Assembly: GCA_028533045.1 (NCBI GenBank)
Contig: JAQQAP010000020.1
Coordinates: 145,149 to 209,148, forward strand
Direction of reading: 5' to 3'
Origin: Spirochaetales bacterium
GTDB taxonomy: Bacteria > Spirochaetota > Spirochaetia > DSM-2461
DNA length: 64,000 nt
The translations under genes and the position numbers were made by a program. The notes under the pieces were generated by a model. That model searched no databases. It was not told the origin of the DNA and saw nothing but the letters and a program-made list of their open reading frames with translations. Below are positions 44,891 to 55,300 of the stretch, one piece after another. Every line of letters begins with the position of its first letter. Position 1 is the stretch's first letter.

Positions 44891-47030
44891 TTTCGGCTAC
44901 CAGATGATTATAAATATTTTCAAACCTGTCATTCAAAGGTACAGCATTTGTATATTCGATAAAGGGCACTATGGTTACATAAAAATCGGTATATTCCACT
45001 ATTTCCTGACGAGTCTGAAAAAGTAAACCTAGAAGTGGAATAGAACCTAGAATGGGAACCTTTGAGATAGAATAAGAGATATCCTGCTGCTTTAAACCGG
45101 AAAGAATAATCGGCTCGCCCGACATGGACCTAACTCTCGTAGTAACAACTTTTTCCGTTGTAGAAGGAAGGGCATAGGTACTGGTGGAATCGACAGAGTT
45201 CTCCTTGGAAATAGTGGTTTCCACATCCATGGTAATCATGCCGTCTCCCGATACGGAACCCTCCAGGTCTATAAATATACCTGAGGAAATCTCCGTTATA
45301 GTACCTTCATCTTCCAGCTCCCCATCTTCATCATAGCTGGCCTCATAATAGCGGGATGTACCGGAGTTCTGAAATTCCACCGCTTCACCGGAAAGGCCGT
45401 AAATGGTAGAGTCCACCATTATTTTTGCTTCCGACTTATTCAAGGCCGCACTCAAATTAGCGGCAAACTGATAACCGAGCTGGGAAACGATATCAAAATT
45501 CAGGCTAAGCACACTTCCCAGGGTACCGGTAACAGCTGTTTGGGTATCCTCGTCGAGGATTTCCGAAGTAAAGGAAGAGTCCCAATCAAGCTGATTCGTG
45601 TCCTGAACTTGAATTACAAGAATATCGTATCGGATTTGGGGTACGGGCTTATCAATAACCGCCAATGTATCCTTAAACTGCAAAAGTTTGGCCTCTTCCC
45701 CTACAAAATAAACAAGATTATCATCGTAGGAAGAATATATCTCCGAATCATCCATATTGGGTGGAAGATTATCCAAAAGATCCTCTGCCGATACATAATC
45801 CAGATAAACGGGAAAAACCCTGTTGGGTACATCAATCAGATTAATATAATCTTCCAGCGCCGCCGCTTTTCCCTCTGTCAAATAGTAAAGAACCGCATTG
45901 GCCTCGGACAGGACAACAGAAGTTTCCCCGGAAAAACGATCGGGTAATAAAGAGGAAATCTCATCGGCATCAAGGTGGACCAAGTTAAACCTTGTCCAAC
46001 CGTAATCGGGATTTTCCCTGTCAAGATTATCAATGAAAGACTCCAGGGTTTCAAGAGAATCGAGGTTACCCGTAGCAATGAGACTATTGGTTCTAGGATC
46101 CTGTCTAAGGGTGAGGTTGTTCACAAGAGAGGAAGGCAAGAGAGAGGTTAGAGAATCGGCGGAAAGGGAATCCAAAGGAATATCTACCGTGTATTGCAGT
46201 TTGTTAAGAATTTCATCCCTATCCCTGTCAAAAATATAATAAATACCGTCCACGACCTGGTACCCGCAGCTTCCCTGCTCCATTAGCAAGTCCAGCATCT
46301 GCTCATAGGTTTTTTCCTTAAAATTAAAAACCTCTATAACATAATCGTTTTTGCCCATAAGGGAATACTCATGACCGCCGATTTCCATAAGATTGAGCAA
46401 TACATTTCTAAAACCCACATTTTCCAGTCGGGCGCTTAACAACTCACCCTTAGTGGTAAAATAGACATCGGGAGTTCGACTATTACGACTGCCCGAAGAG
46501 GATTGCTTATGGATATAAAAATAATCTTCCCCGGTTTCAAGAGAATAGTCGTCGTGCTTTTTAATAATTATATTTAAAAGAGATTCAACATCACCTTCAT
46601 CAAACTGAATGGCCAATTCGTCCCTAGGTAGAGAGTCGTATAAAATTGTCTTATTAATCCTGCGGGAGATATGCTTGATTATGGTTTGCAAATCTTCCTC
46701 TTCTGTTTTTAGACTGATTTTATCGGTTTCCCCGTTATATTTAGAGTAAATCCGGCTTATATAGTAAACATCGTCTTTTTTCTCGAAATAGAGCCCCTGG
46801 TTATCGAGAAAAAGGGTAAGAGCTGTTTCAAAGGGCATATTATGAAAAGAGTAGGAAGCCTTTCCATCAACCGTTTCATCGGGAAGGATAGATTGATTGC
46901 CGACCTCTGCCAGAACGAGAAGAATATCCGTGATGGGCTGATTCCGGAATTCCATTTCCGTTACCGTTTGAGAGAACAAATCGTAAGCCACTAAGCTTAA
47001 GATGAGAATGAGAATATTTTTTTTAACCAC
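44880..47030 (-). CDS. gspD: GspD, T2SS outer-membrane secretin
   Basis: Outer-membrane channel of the type II system, 716 residues. Signal peptide 1-20, N0 domain about 24-100, N1-N3-type repeats up to about 440, then the secretin domain with VPILGSIPLLGLLFQ near the C-terminus. No S-domain extension is obvious. Translation starts with GTG at 47030. It is first in the minus-strand T2SS operon, so one promoter in the upstream gap probably drives all nine genes. Confidence 0.95.
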   Translation of the reverse strand: MVKKNILILILSLVAYDLFSQTVTEMEFRNQPITDILLVLAEVGNQSILPDETVDGKASYSFHNMPFETALTLFLDNQGLYFEKKDDVYYISRIYSKYNGETDKISLKTEEEDLQTIIKHISRRINKTILYDSLPRDELAIQFDEGDVESLLNIIIKKHDDYSLETGEDYFYIHKQSSSGSRNSRTPDVYFTTKGELLSARLENVGFRNVLLNLMEIGGHEYSLMGKNDYVIEVFNFKEKTYEQMLDLLMEQGSCGYQVVDGIYYIFDRDRDEILNKLQYTVDIPLDSLSADSLTSLLPSSLVNNLTLRQDPRTNSLIATGNLDSLETLESFIDNLDRENPDYGWTRFNLVHLDADEISSLLPDRFSGETSVVLSEANAVLYYLTEGKAAALEDYINLIDVPNRVFPVYLDYVSAEDLLDNLPPNMDDSEIYSSYDDNLVYFVGEEAKLLQFKDTLAVIDKPVPQIRYDILVIQVQDTNQLDWDSSFTSEILDEDTQTAVTGTLGSVLSLNFDIVSQLGYQFAANLSAALNKSEAKIMVDSTIYGLSGEAVEFQNSGTSRYYEASYDEDGELEDEGTITEISSGIFIDLEGSVSGDGMITMDVETTISKENSVDSTSTYALPSTTEKVVTTRVRSMSGEPIILSGLKQQDISYSISKVPILGSIPLLGLLFQTRQEIVEYTDFYVTIVPFIEYTNAVPLNDRFENIYNHLVAENDS

Positions 47031-47239
47031 GAATAACTTTTCCTTTTATTAAATGGGAAAATATTTGAATTTCTTCCTTAGCATTATATCGCAACTTTCA
47101 AAAAAAGAAAATTAATTATTTATTTTAAGACAATTGATTATGAGAAATCAAATATATTACACGCGTTCACATATTCTCCATTAAATCTCTACACAATCCA
47201 CAAGAAAGTCGTGCTATATTGTTTTTTGGGAATGGGAAA
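47031..47239. promoter_or_regulatory. AT-rich divergent intergenic region (gspD / TPR operon)
   Basis: About 209 AT-rich bases separate the minus-strand T2SS operon from the plus-strand Rhs-containing operon. A TATAAT hexamer on minus at 47088-47083 is a candidate -10 for gspD; a convincing -35 is not seen. For plus, TATATT at 47215-47220 lies only 20 bases before the chosen start. The shared region would allow joint regulation of the two operons. Confidence 0.4.
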
Positions 47240-48472
47240 ATGAAATTCAAAATATTACTTTTTATCACTGTAGAAACAGTCCTGGGGGGACTAATCTATC
47301 AAATTTTTCTCTCACGAAACATGGAACAGAGTCTTGTTGCCATTGAGAGAGAACTGGATCTTCTTCACGAAGAAAACGAGGAGTTATTACAAAAATTGGA
47401 CGCCACCAACAACGAACTCTATCACTCTTTTGGATTAACACACAATCTTGTTTTAACCAACAAGAAACATGCGGAAGATCTTGCCTCGGATATCATGAAA
47501 CAGGGGAGCAGCTACTATTACAGTCTGCGCTCTTATCTATCCACCAAGAGCCAGATAGACGATCTCATCTCAAAACTGATTATAAACTCAGATACGGAAG
47601 AGCTCAAAGAAACTGTGGAGAATCCTTTAAACAGAGAAATAGAAAAAGAACGGGCTCTCACAAAACTCACCCAAAATCCCCATGATCTTGAAGCCCTTCA
47701 TACCTTGGGTAGAATAAGTTATGAAGAGGGAGATTATCACACGGCGGAAAAATACCAACTGCATATTCTGGAACTCGACCCTACCGATACAGAAGCTTAC
47801 CGGGTACTCTACAAGACATATTTCCTAAAAAACCAGTACGAAGAGAGCGCCTACTATTGCCGAGAGCTGTTAGAACATGAAGTGGTTCCACAAACCCTGA
47901 CGGCTCTGGCTCGAAACGAGCAACTGCTTGATATGCCCGATTCGGCCCTATCCAACCTGCAGCTGGCCCTTTCCCTGGAGAATAACTATTTACCTGCCTT
48001 GATTTTGAGTGCAGAAATCAACTTTGTCCTACACCGCTACGAGGAGGCCCTTAACTACTATAACCGGGCTCTTGACGTAGAGGAAACGCGTGATCTTCTT
48101 ATAGTAAAAGGAGATGTTCTTCTTCGCTTGCAAAGAAAAGAAGAGTCCCTGGACAGCTGGGAGAAGGCCATGGAGCTTAATCCTCTTCGGACCGAGGCGG
48201 ACCGCCTTGCCCGCCTGTTCCTATTGGAAAAACTAATGAACTGCGCCTATGGCCTGGAAAAGGACATGAAAATGAGCCATTACCTGACCATGGCTCAGGA
48301 CCGGGGAGGAAGCGAGAAGGTTCACATCCTTTACTTAAGACGACTTAAGGACAGGGAAAAACCATCCGCACTCCTGGACGGTATAGAAGAGTTTAAGGAT
48401 GCCTTCCCGCAAAACCAATATGAAGAAGAATTAAAAACACTCAAAAGATGGGCCAAGGAGCAGCAAAAATGA
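47240..48472 (+). CDS. Membrane-anchored coiled-coil TPR protein
   Basis: 410 residues from the ATG at 47240; a TTG seven codons upstream is possible. An N-terminal membrane helix (about 3-20) is followed by a coiled coil (ERELDLLHEENEELLQKLD), a helical region, and six or so TPR units from about residue 145 (EALHTLGRISYEEGDYHTAE, then ILELDPTDTEAYRVLYKTYF). No specific family is recognised. It heads the plus-strand operon ending in the Rhs protein; TPR proteins often serve as assembly platforms, which is inference here. Confidence 0.8.
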   Translation: MKFKILLFITVETVLGGLIYQIFLSRNMEQSLVAIERELDLLHEENEELLQKLDATNNELYHSFGLTHNLVLTNKKHAEDLASDIMKQGSSYYYSLRSYLSTKSQIDDLISKLIINSDTEELKETVENPLNREIEKERALTKLTQNPHDLEALHTLGRISYEEGDYHTAEKYQLHILELDPTDTEAYRVLYKTYFLKNQYEESAYYCRELLEHEVVPQTLTALARNEQLLDMPDSALSNLQLALSLENNYLPALILSAEINFVLHRYEEALNYYNRALDVEETRDLLIVKGDVLLRLQRKEESLDSWEKAMELNPLRTEADRLARLFLLEKLMNCAYGLEKDMKMSHYLTMAQDRGGSEKVHILYLRRLKDREKPSALLDGIEEFKDAFPQNQYEEELKTLKRWAKEQQK

Positions 48473-49485
48473 AAAGAATCTTTTTGATCCTCCTGTTTCC
48501 CCTTACCGTCCCTCTTTTTGCCCTTGATATTACCTTAGCGGAAATTGAGGAAGCCCCAACCTCCGCAGTACGGGAAGAGTATTCTGTACTCTACGACGAG
48601 ATAAGCCGCGATTTATATAAACAGATTGGCAGCTATGATCCTTTGGGATGCCTTGTTCTGAATAAGCTTGATAAATCGGTTAAAGTAAATTCCCTTCTAA
48701 GCGCCAGCACAACCGCCTATAACAATCAAATGCCCTACATGCTATACGGCTCCTACTATGAGAGTATGGACTGGCTAGAATTGCGCATATCCCTTTACGA
48801 ACAGGAAACGGACCGCATAAGAACGACTTTTTTTGGGAAGGCTTCCAAAGACCGTTACGATTCCCTTATAGACAATACGGCGGAAAGAATAGGAACATAT
48901 TTTTATGACCAATACAATATAGAGGCTGTTTACGCCAAGGATCCCTGGGAAGGTTACTGGGAACTGGGAATGAACCTGGGTTACTGGATGATTCTTCCCA
49001 GTTGGAACGATGCCCTGACCGGAACGGGCACAGCCAATCTTCACGGAGCACTGGCCCTGAGCGAACCAAGCTTTAGGCGTAATCACTGGATATTCTACCC
49101 CAAATTCGGCCTCTCCCTTGGCTACGCCTTTGCCATGAGTACGCCGGATTATGAGAGTTCCCTCTACCACTCCTTTCAAATGGCTATGCCTCTGGAATTT
49201 TGTGCCGAATGGAGAAGACGCCACTGCCTGAGTTTCCATTTAACCCCGGGAGACCAGCTGGACTGGATGGCCCAGTCCCGTTTATACAATAGCAGCTATT
49301 CCGCCATAAGCCAGTCCTTTTACTTAAGCACCGGCTTTTCCTATCGCTTTGTTCCCAAGGGAGGAAAATGGGCCTTTGGCATGAGCCATCTAGTGGATAT
49401 TACCTTTTACGATGATACCATGTTTGCCTACAAACCTTCCTTTACCATAGAAAAAAGATTCCTAAGGGAGAAGAAAAATGATTAA
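48469..49485 (+). CDS. Secreted protein, possible outer-membrane beta-barrel
   Basis: 338 residues from the ATG at 48469, which shares ATGA with the TPR gene and has AAGGAG 8 bases upstream. A signal peptide (1-20, ending FALD) is clear. The first half is mixed helical; the second half (from about 165) shows alternating aromatic-rich strands (WELGMNLGYWMIL, PKFGLSLGYAFAMS) suggestive of an outer-membrane barrel. I do not recognise the family. Confidence 0.72.
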   Translation: MKRIFLILLFPLTVPLFALDITLAEIEEAPTSAVREEYSVLYDEISRDLYKQIGSYDPLGCLVLNKLDKSVKVNSLLSASTTAYNNQMPYMLYGSYYESMDWLELRISLYEQETDRIRTTFFGKASKDRYDSLIDNTAERIGTYFYDQYNIEAVYAKDPWEGYWELGMNLGYWMILPSWNDALTGTGTANLHGALALSEPSFRRNHWIFYPKFGLSLGYAFAMSTPDYESSLYHSFQMAMPLEFCAEWRRRHCLSFHLTPGDQLDWMAQSRLYNSSYSAISQSFYLSTGFSYRFVPKGGKWAFGMSHLVDITFYDDTMFAYKPSFTIEKRFLREKKND

Positions 49486-50254
49486 TCGCCTAAGTTTTGT
49501 TATTTTTGCTTTGTTATTGCTACCGGGATGTACCGACGGGCTTCTGGAAGACCTTTCCCGGGAGAATGACAACCCCAATACGGATGCCCCGGAAGTAACC
49601 TCCTTTGTAGAAGCCGGCCTCATAACTATAAGCTGGGAAGAGGACAGCTGCGCCGACGAATACGCCCTGTACCGTGCCACAGACAGCAGCACCCCGGTTT
49701 ATGAACAGATTTACAAGGGAACCGATCTCTCCTATGAAGATACCAGTATAGAACTGGAATCGAGGTATTTGTACTGCCTTTATAAAATACGGGGAACGGA
49801 AAGCTTCGGCCCCTCCGATTCGGTTATGGGAGTAGCCGCATCGACCGAAATGGATAGCTATGAGTCGAACGATTCCTATGAAGAAGCTGTAGAATATACC
49901 TCTGCAATAAATGCCAATCTTTTTTACTACAACAGCTATAATAAAGAGCATATTCTTATGGATAAAGATTACTACAGCATTACTGTAAAACCTTCAATGA
50001 CAGGTAAATATGAAATTGATGTTGATAATGTGACCGATGGGGAACAGACAAATATGATTATTCAGGAAAAAGGGGAAAATGCAGCAGCAGTTAATGATGA
50101 AGGTGAGATAACATTCAAAAACGACTCCGCCGAAACAGTAACATTCTATTTTTACGTTTACCTAGACGGAGACATGGTCGGTGACGCCTCGGGAGCAGGA
50201 AGCCTCGTTTGCTACACTCTTAGCTACACTGGAGAATCCACCAATCCAGACTAA
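49478..50254 (+). CDS. Lipoprotein with FN3-like and PPC-like domains
   Basis: 258 residues with lipobox LPGC at residues 15-18, starting 8 bases inside the preceding gene. Residues 38-125 look like a fibronectin type III domain (EVTSFVEAGLITISWEEDS, then YLYCLYKIRGTES). The rest has the pattern of a bacterial pre-peptidase C-terminal domain (SYESNDSYEEA, DKDYYSITVKPSMTGKYEID). Both are extracellular binding/stabilising modules; surface exposure is likely. Confidence 0.75.
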   Translation: MINRLSFVIFALLLLPGCTDGLLEDLSRENDNPNTDAPEVTSFVEAGLITISWEEDSCADEYALYRATDSSTPVYEQIYKGTDLSYEDTSIELESRYLYCLYKIRGTESFGPSDSVMGVAASTEMDSYESNDSYEEAVEYTSAINANLFYYNSYNKEHILMDKDYYSITVKPSMTGKYEIDVDNVTDGEQTNMIIQEKGENAAAVNDEGEITFKNDSAETVTFYFYVYLDGDMVGDASGAGSLVCYTLSYTGESTNPD

Positions 50255-50301
50255 ATAATGGATTAACTATTTTCAATATAAATATTTTATGGGAGATTTT
50301 T

Positions 50302-51603
50302 ATGTATAGATTTATGTTTTTATTAATTGTCGCTTTATTTGTTGGTTGCGATACGGGATCAAACAGCAGTTCGGGCAGTTCGGCCTATATTGACAGTGAA
50401 GATTTGGGCAATGCAACTGATCCTTTGGTTGTAATGGATGGAAATGGTAATGGTCTTGCCATTTGGGAACAATCGGACGGAAATGTCACAAATCTATGGA
50501 CAAATTATTATAACGGTTCGTCATGGGGAACTGCAGAAAAGATAGAATTCGATGATACAGCTGATATTGGTGAGTATGACCTTGAATTCGATGGCTCTGG
50601 AAATGCCATTGTGATTTGGGACCAAGGTGAAATTCTTTATTTTAGTTATTTTGATAATTCAACCCTAACCTGGAGTTCTCCTGAAACATTAATAACCGAT
50701 GAAGACTACCTGTCATATACCGCTGATGTGACTAACCCTAAACTAGCTGTTAATGACAATGGAGACGCGGCCGTTGTTTGGAAATATGAACTAACTATTG
50801 ATTCAACCTATTGCTGTATTTATGAAAATGGATCTTGGGGTTCTGTTAAGAAACTGGGTTCAAGTATCTATAGATCCGCATCCCCAGAAGTAGATATTGA
50901 TTCAGAAGGAAATGTAATGACTATCTACAGACAATACGGCAGCGGACGGTATAAAATCAAAGCCTGTTACTATGATAGTTCCGAAGCATCTTGGGACACG
51001 GCTCTTGAAATAGAATCGGTAGATAGTTCCAGCGGGATACTTCCTATGTGCATTTTCGATAGCAATGGAGATGTCTTGGCAATTTGGAAATATGGTAACT
51101 ATAGCGTTTATTTTAATAAATATAGCGATCCCTCTTGGGATACGGCAGAACAGCTTAACAGTTCATCGGATTATTATATTGGCCAGGTACGCATCGCAGA
51201 GGATGGAAATGGAAATAGACTTGCTGTATGGAAACAGGTGTCCAATTCCGAATACTTAGTTAATACCAAATATTACAATGGAACGGAATGGGAAGATACG
51301 GTAGTCATAGAAGTAACAACAACAGATACGGATATAACAAATACTGACAACACATGTCCCGTAATTGCAATGGATAGTGATGGAATTGGCTACATATCTT
51401 GGACTGAACAGTTCAACGATCTGGACACGGTACTCTTTTCTACCTTTGAAAACGGTGAATGGTCTACGCCCATTACCATAAGTTCCAATACCTTAGATGA
51501 TGCGGAGGTTACCGGAATTGCAGCGGATGACTCAGGCACCGGCATAGTTATCTACAGTGAATCTGACGGAACTTACGATAATATTAAGTCCTATCATTTC
51601 TAA
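50302..51603 (+). CDS. Lipoprotein with beta-propeller-like repeats
   Basis: 433 residues with lipobox FVGC at residues 13-16. The mature protein consists of seven to eight repeats of about 50 residues with the pattern D-x-x-G-N/D then x-I/V-W followed by YYNGSSW-x-x-x-x-x-I, for example DGNGNGLAIWEQ, DSNGDVLAIWKY and DGNGNRLAVWKQ. This suggests a beta-propeller exposed at the cell surface. Separated by 47 bases from the upstream gene and more AT-rich than it. Function unknown. Confidence 0.75.
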   Translation: MYRFMFLLIVALFVGCDTGSNSSSGSSAYIDSEDLGNATDPLVVMDGNGNGLAIWEQSDGNVTNLWTNYYNGSSWGTAEKIEFDDTADIGEYDLEFDGSGNAIVIWDQGEILYFSYFDNSTLTWSSPETLITDEDYLSYTADVTNPKLAVNDNGDAAVVWKYELTIDSTYCCIYENGSWGSVKKLGSSIYRSASPEVDIDSEGNVMTIYRQYGSGRYKIKACYYDSSEASWDTALEIESVDSSSGILPMCIFDSNGDVLAIWKYGNYSVYFNKYSDPSWDTAEQLNSSSDYYIGQVRIAEDGNGNRLAVWKQVSNSEYLVNTKYYNGTEWEDTVVIEVTTTDTDITNTDNTCPVIAMDSDGIGYISWTEQFNDLDTVLFSTFENGEWSTPITISSNTLDDAEVTGIAADDSGTGIVIYSESDGTYDNIKSYHF

Positions 51604-51650
51604 TTTACTCTTAACGATATCGGTGAATCCACCGGAGGAGATAATAAACT

Positions 51651-52319
51651 ATGTTAAGCAAATTTCTTAAATCAGCCCTATTGCTGCTCGTTCTCATTTT
51701 ATTCTCCGGCTGCCCCACTCCGGTCTCCTCCGATACGGAAGTGGACGACTCGGATATCACCGATATCGATGTGGAAACTGACACCACCCTTTATGACTTT
51801 GACAGCGATTACGACGGCATCTTCGCCACCAACGATTCCGATGTGGTGGATGAAGGGGGAGCTACCTATTGGGTGGTAAAGGAAGAAGCCAGTGACAGTT
51901 TTAGCACTGTGGAAGTTACCGTGGAAAAGACCTCCGGCTACAACTCCGGGGGCTACGGGGTCATATTCGCCCAAGAAGACAGCGGAACAGAAGACTTTAG
52001 CTGCCTGGTTCTGATGATAAACATAAGCGGCCAATACTGTGTGGGCCTGGTGTCGGACAGTGTCTTTGAGTTTATCGAAGAGTGGACCTATTTTGATTAT
52101 TTAACCCAAGGCTACAGCCAGGAGAATACCCTCCGAGTGGAAGAGGACGAGGAGGCCGGTAGTTTTCTCATATACATTAACGACAGCCTGGCTTACGACT
52201 TTGAAGACCCTTCCACAGAACCCCATACCGGAGGAGGACACGGTTACATAACCGTAGTGACTCCCCTGGAAGATTTTCCCAACGACCCGGTAAGGGTCTA
52301 TTTTAAGGAGGCCGAATAA
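51651..52319 (+). CDS. Acidic lipoprotein of unknown function
   Basis: 222 residues with lipobox FSGC at residues 18-21, followed by an Asp-rich linker. The remaining beta-rich domain (SGGYGVIFAQED, SCLVLMINISGQYCVGLV, and SFLIYINDSLAYDFED) resembles concanavalin-type lectin or DUF1080-like sandwiches, a weak resemblance only. Its stop overlaps the start of the Rhs gene as TAATG with AAGGAGG inside its coding end, so the two are translationally coupled. Confidence 0.7.
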   Translation: MLSKFLKSALLLLVLILFSGCPTPVSSDTEVDDSDITDIDVETDTTLYDFDSDYDGIFATNDSDVVDEGGATYWVVKEEASDSFSTVEVTVEKTSGYNSGGYGVIFAQEDSGTEDFSCLVLMINISGQYCVGLVSDSVFEFIEEWTYFDYLTQGYSQENTLRVEEDEEAGSFLIYINDSLAYDFEDPSTEPHTGGGHGYITVVTPLEDFPNDPVRVYFKEAE

Positions 52320-55300
52320 TGGTATCCCGCTTGACCCGCGCAATTGCTCAATGCACCCTGTTAGTTTATCTCCTCTCCTTGAACCCCCTCCTTTATGCCG
52401 AGGGGGTGGGCGAAATATCGGATAACTTTGAGAAAAAAGAGGTCTTTACCTATGTTGTTACCCCCGAAGAGGATCACTATATTGAATTTGAGGATGTAAC
52501 AGTAGAGATTCCCGCCGGGTCGGTGGATAAAAAGATAAAGTTGACCATTGAAAAACTGGGAAGCGTTCACAGCCTAAACGAAGGCCTCGAAAACACCACC
52601 CGGGCGGCGGCGGGTTACCGGTTTGGTCCCCATCCTTATACCTTTAACAATAGCATTAAGATTACCCTTCCCTATGCGGAGAAAGTCAACCGGTCCAAAG
52701 CGGCCCTCTCGGACCTTAAAATGCAATTTTACAACGAAGAGTACAACTGCTGGGAAGGACTTCCCACCATCTACGTAAACAGCGACCGCTCCCTCATAAC
52801 GGGAATGACCAACCACTTTACGGACATGATAACCTCCACCCTGACCCTTCCCGAATCGCCGGAGCCTATTAACTTTGACCCCAACAGTATCAAAGACCTG
52901 GAAGCGGCCGACCCGGGGGCTCTGGTGCCGGAAATTAAAGGTTTGGAAGCGAGTGCCTTTGGGGGAGGTTCTTTCTCCATACCCCTAAGGCTCCCCGCCG
53001 GGAGAGGAAAAGCCACCCCCCAGTTGGCCCTAAGCTACAATGTAAACAGCGCCAATAGCTGGATGGGCAAGGGCTTTGATATTTCGGTGCCGTCCATTAC
53101 GACCGATACCAGGTTTGGATTGCCTGAGTATGACGGGTATGATACCTATATGCTCAATGGGCAGGAGCTGGTTCCTACTGACGATTCGATAGATACCGGA
53201 GAAATGGAATACGTCCTGAAAAGCGAGGGAAGCTTCCAGCAAATTATACGATATAGAGAATATACGGACAGCGATTCTCTGGGAGAAGACTACTGGATTA
53301 TTACCGATAAAAGTGGAACCAGTAATTATTATGGCTACGATGATGCCTATACGGGGATAAGCGAAACGAAAATCTTTACCTGGTATTTAAAGAAAACGGT
53401 CGATGCCAACGGCAATACGGTCTTATATGAATATGACCAGACAGAGAATTATACCTACCTTAGTTCCATAAACTGGACTTGCCACGATTCGGACTCCGAC
53501 TCCGGCCCCTACTGGGCCGTCTTTAACAGAACAAGCCGTGACGACCAACGAAGCGATGCCCGCGGAGGTTATATATCCACTCTGGACGAATTGCTATCCA
53601 GCATTTCTCTCTACTACGGTTCCGATGTAAGCAGCGGAACCCTTTTCCGTGCCTATGAATTTTCCTACAGCCCCAACATTTTTGGCCAGAATCAGTTAAA
53701 TTCCTATTCGGAAACTGACGGAGACGAAGAACTTTACAGTTACGACTTTGGCTATAGCACAATTGAAACTGACGATGACGGAAATTTCAAAGGCTTCGAA
53801 TCGGAAACCTGGTCCGATTCTCCCACTAAAGCCTTGAACGACACCACCTCTTTTGGCCTGGGGGCCACTCTCTCCATAGATATTGGGTTTAAATTCTTCG
53901 AGTTCTATCGATGGGGTATACGAAAAGGCTGGGTTTGGCGCATAGGCTTGAATGCAGGGGCTTCATTCAGCAACAGCTGGCAGACATCGGATTTGATGGA
54001 CTTGAACGGTGACGGACTTCCCGATATGGTGTGGCAAAGCGGTGAAAGCTTGATAGGCCGGGCCAACACGGGAACGTCCTTTGACGATTCAAATATTAAA
54101 ATGACCGGATTCGAGCCCATAATGGGTTCCGGTTACCAAAGTTCCTATAATATGGGAGCCTCCGTAACGGTGGCAGTAGCCACCATAGGAATCGGTTACC
54201 AGAATAGCTCATCCCATCAGAAAACAAGCTTTGCCGACGTTAATGGAGACGGCTATGTGGATGTGGTAAAAGCCAATAGCTCCCAATACTACTTAAACAA
54301 CACAACTGCCGGAAGCAGCATGGCTGAATCGGATACAACAGCTTACTTTAGCGGCGAAGACTGGGAAGATTGGAGTGTTGACGATGGTACAGGTATAGAC
54401 TACACACCTTCCGTAGGCCTTACGGCAGATCAGGAAGCAAATTATTACAAGTCCTACTATATTGAAACCCCCGTGCGCCGCTGGAAAGCCTATAAGCCGG
54501 GAACCGTTACGGTTACCCACGAAATGGAGCTCAATAATCCCAGTACGGAATCCTCCGACGGAGTAAAGGCTATAGTGGACTATTCACAGACCGATGATTC
54601 GGGAGAGCTCCTGGACTACACAGCCTATGAGGTGACCTCGTCCTCCTCGGATGTTTCCTTTGATGATGAAGTCAGCGTTGACAGGGACCAGGAATTTTTC
54701 TTCCTTCTTGACCCCGGTTCCAATACGGGGGATAACTCGAAATACGACGATATTGTCATAGACGGAGACGACCCGACCTTTGTGGATGACCTGGTATGGT
54801 CCACTTCCATTGCCTATGAAACTATCGGCTTCTTTGACGGGGATCCCCAAAAACAGGCCTACTTTGACTCCGAGTCAACATCGAAAGCAGAAATGCTCCT
54901 GGACGCCCAATCGGGAGCCTTCGTTCCCCTCTATCTCACAACTGATGATTTTCAGTCTCTCTATTTTTATGATGAAGATAATGAAACAGATGAATATGAT
55001 GAAATAACTTATGATTATACATCTGAAAACCAAATCATCCTGCAGACCATGTATGAATACGATGAAACTCTTGATCTGTTTGCCTTAAGAGATATAGAAG
55101 AAGGGGGTACCTTTGACGAGGAAGTTTATGACCTTCTCACTTGGTGTCTTCACAGATTACTCCCCAAAGTCTTCACAACCCCTGAAAAACTTCTTGATAT
55201 AGCTTTTGGCGATCTGGACGGGGAAACAATCATCTGGTCCGATCAAAACGACGGGGCGGTCATGTACTTTGAAAAGTCAACTCAAACGGAAAGTACCCTG

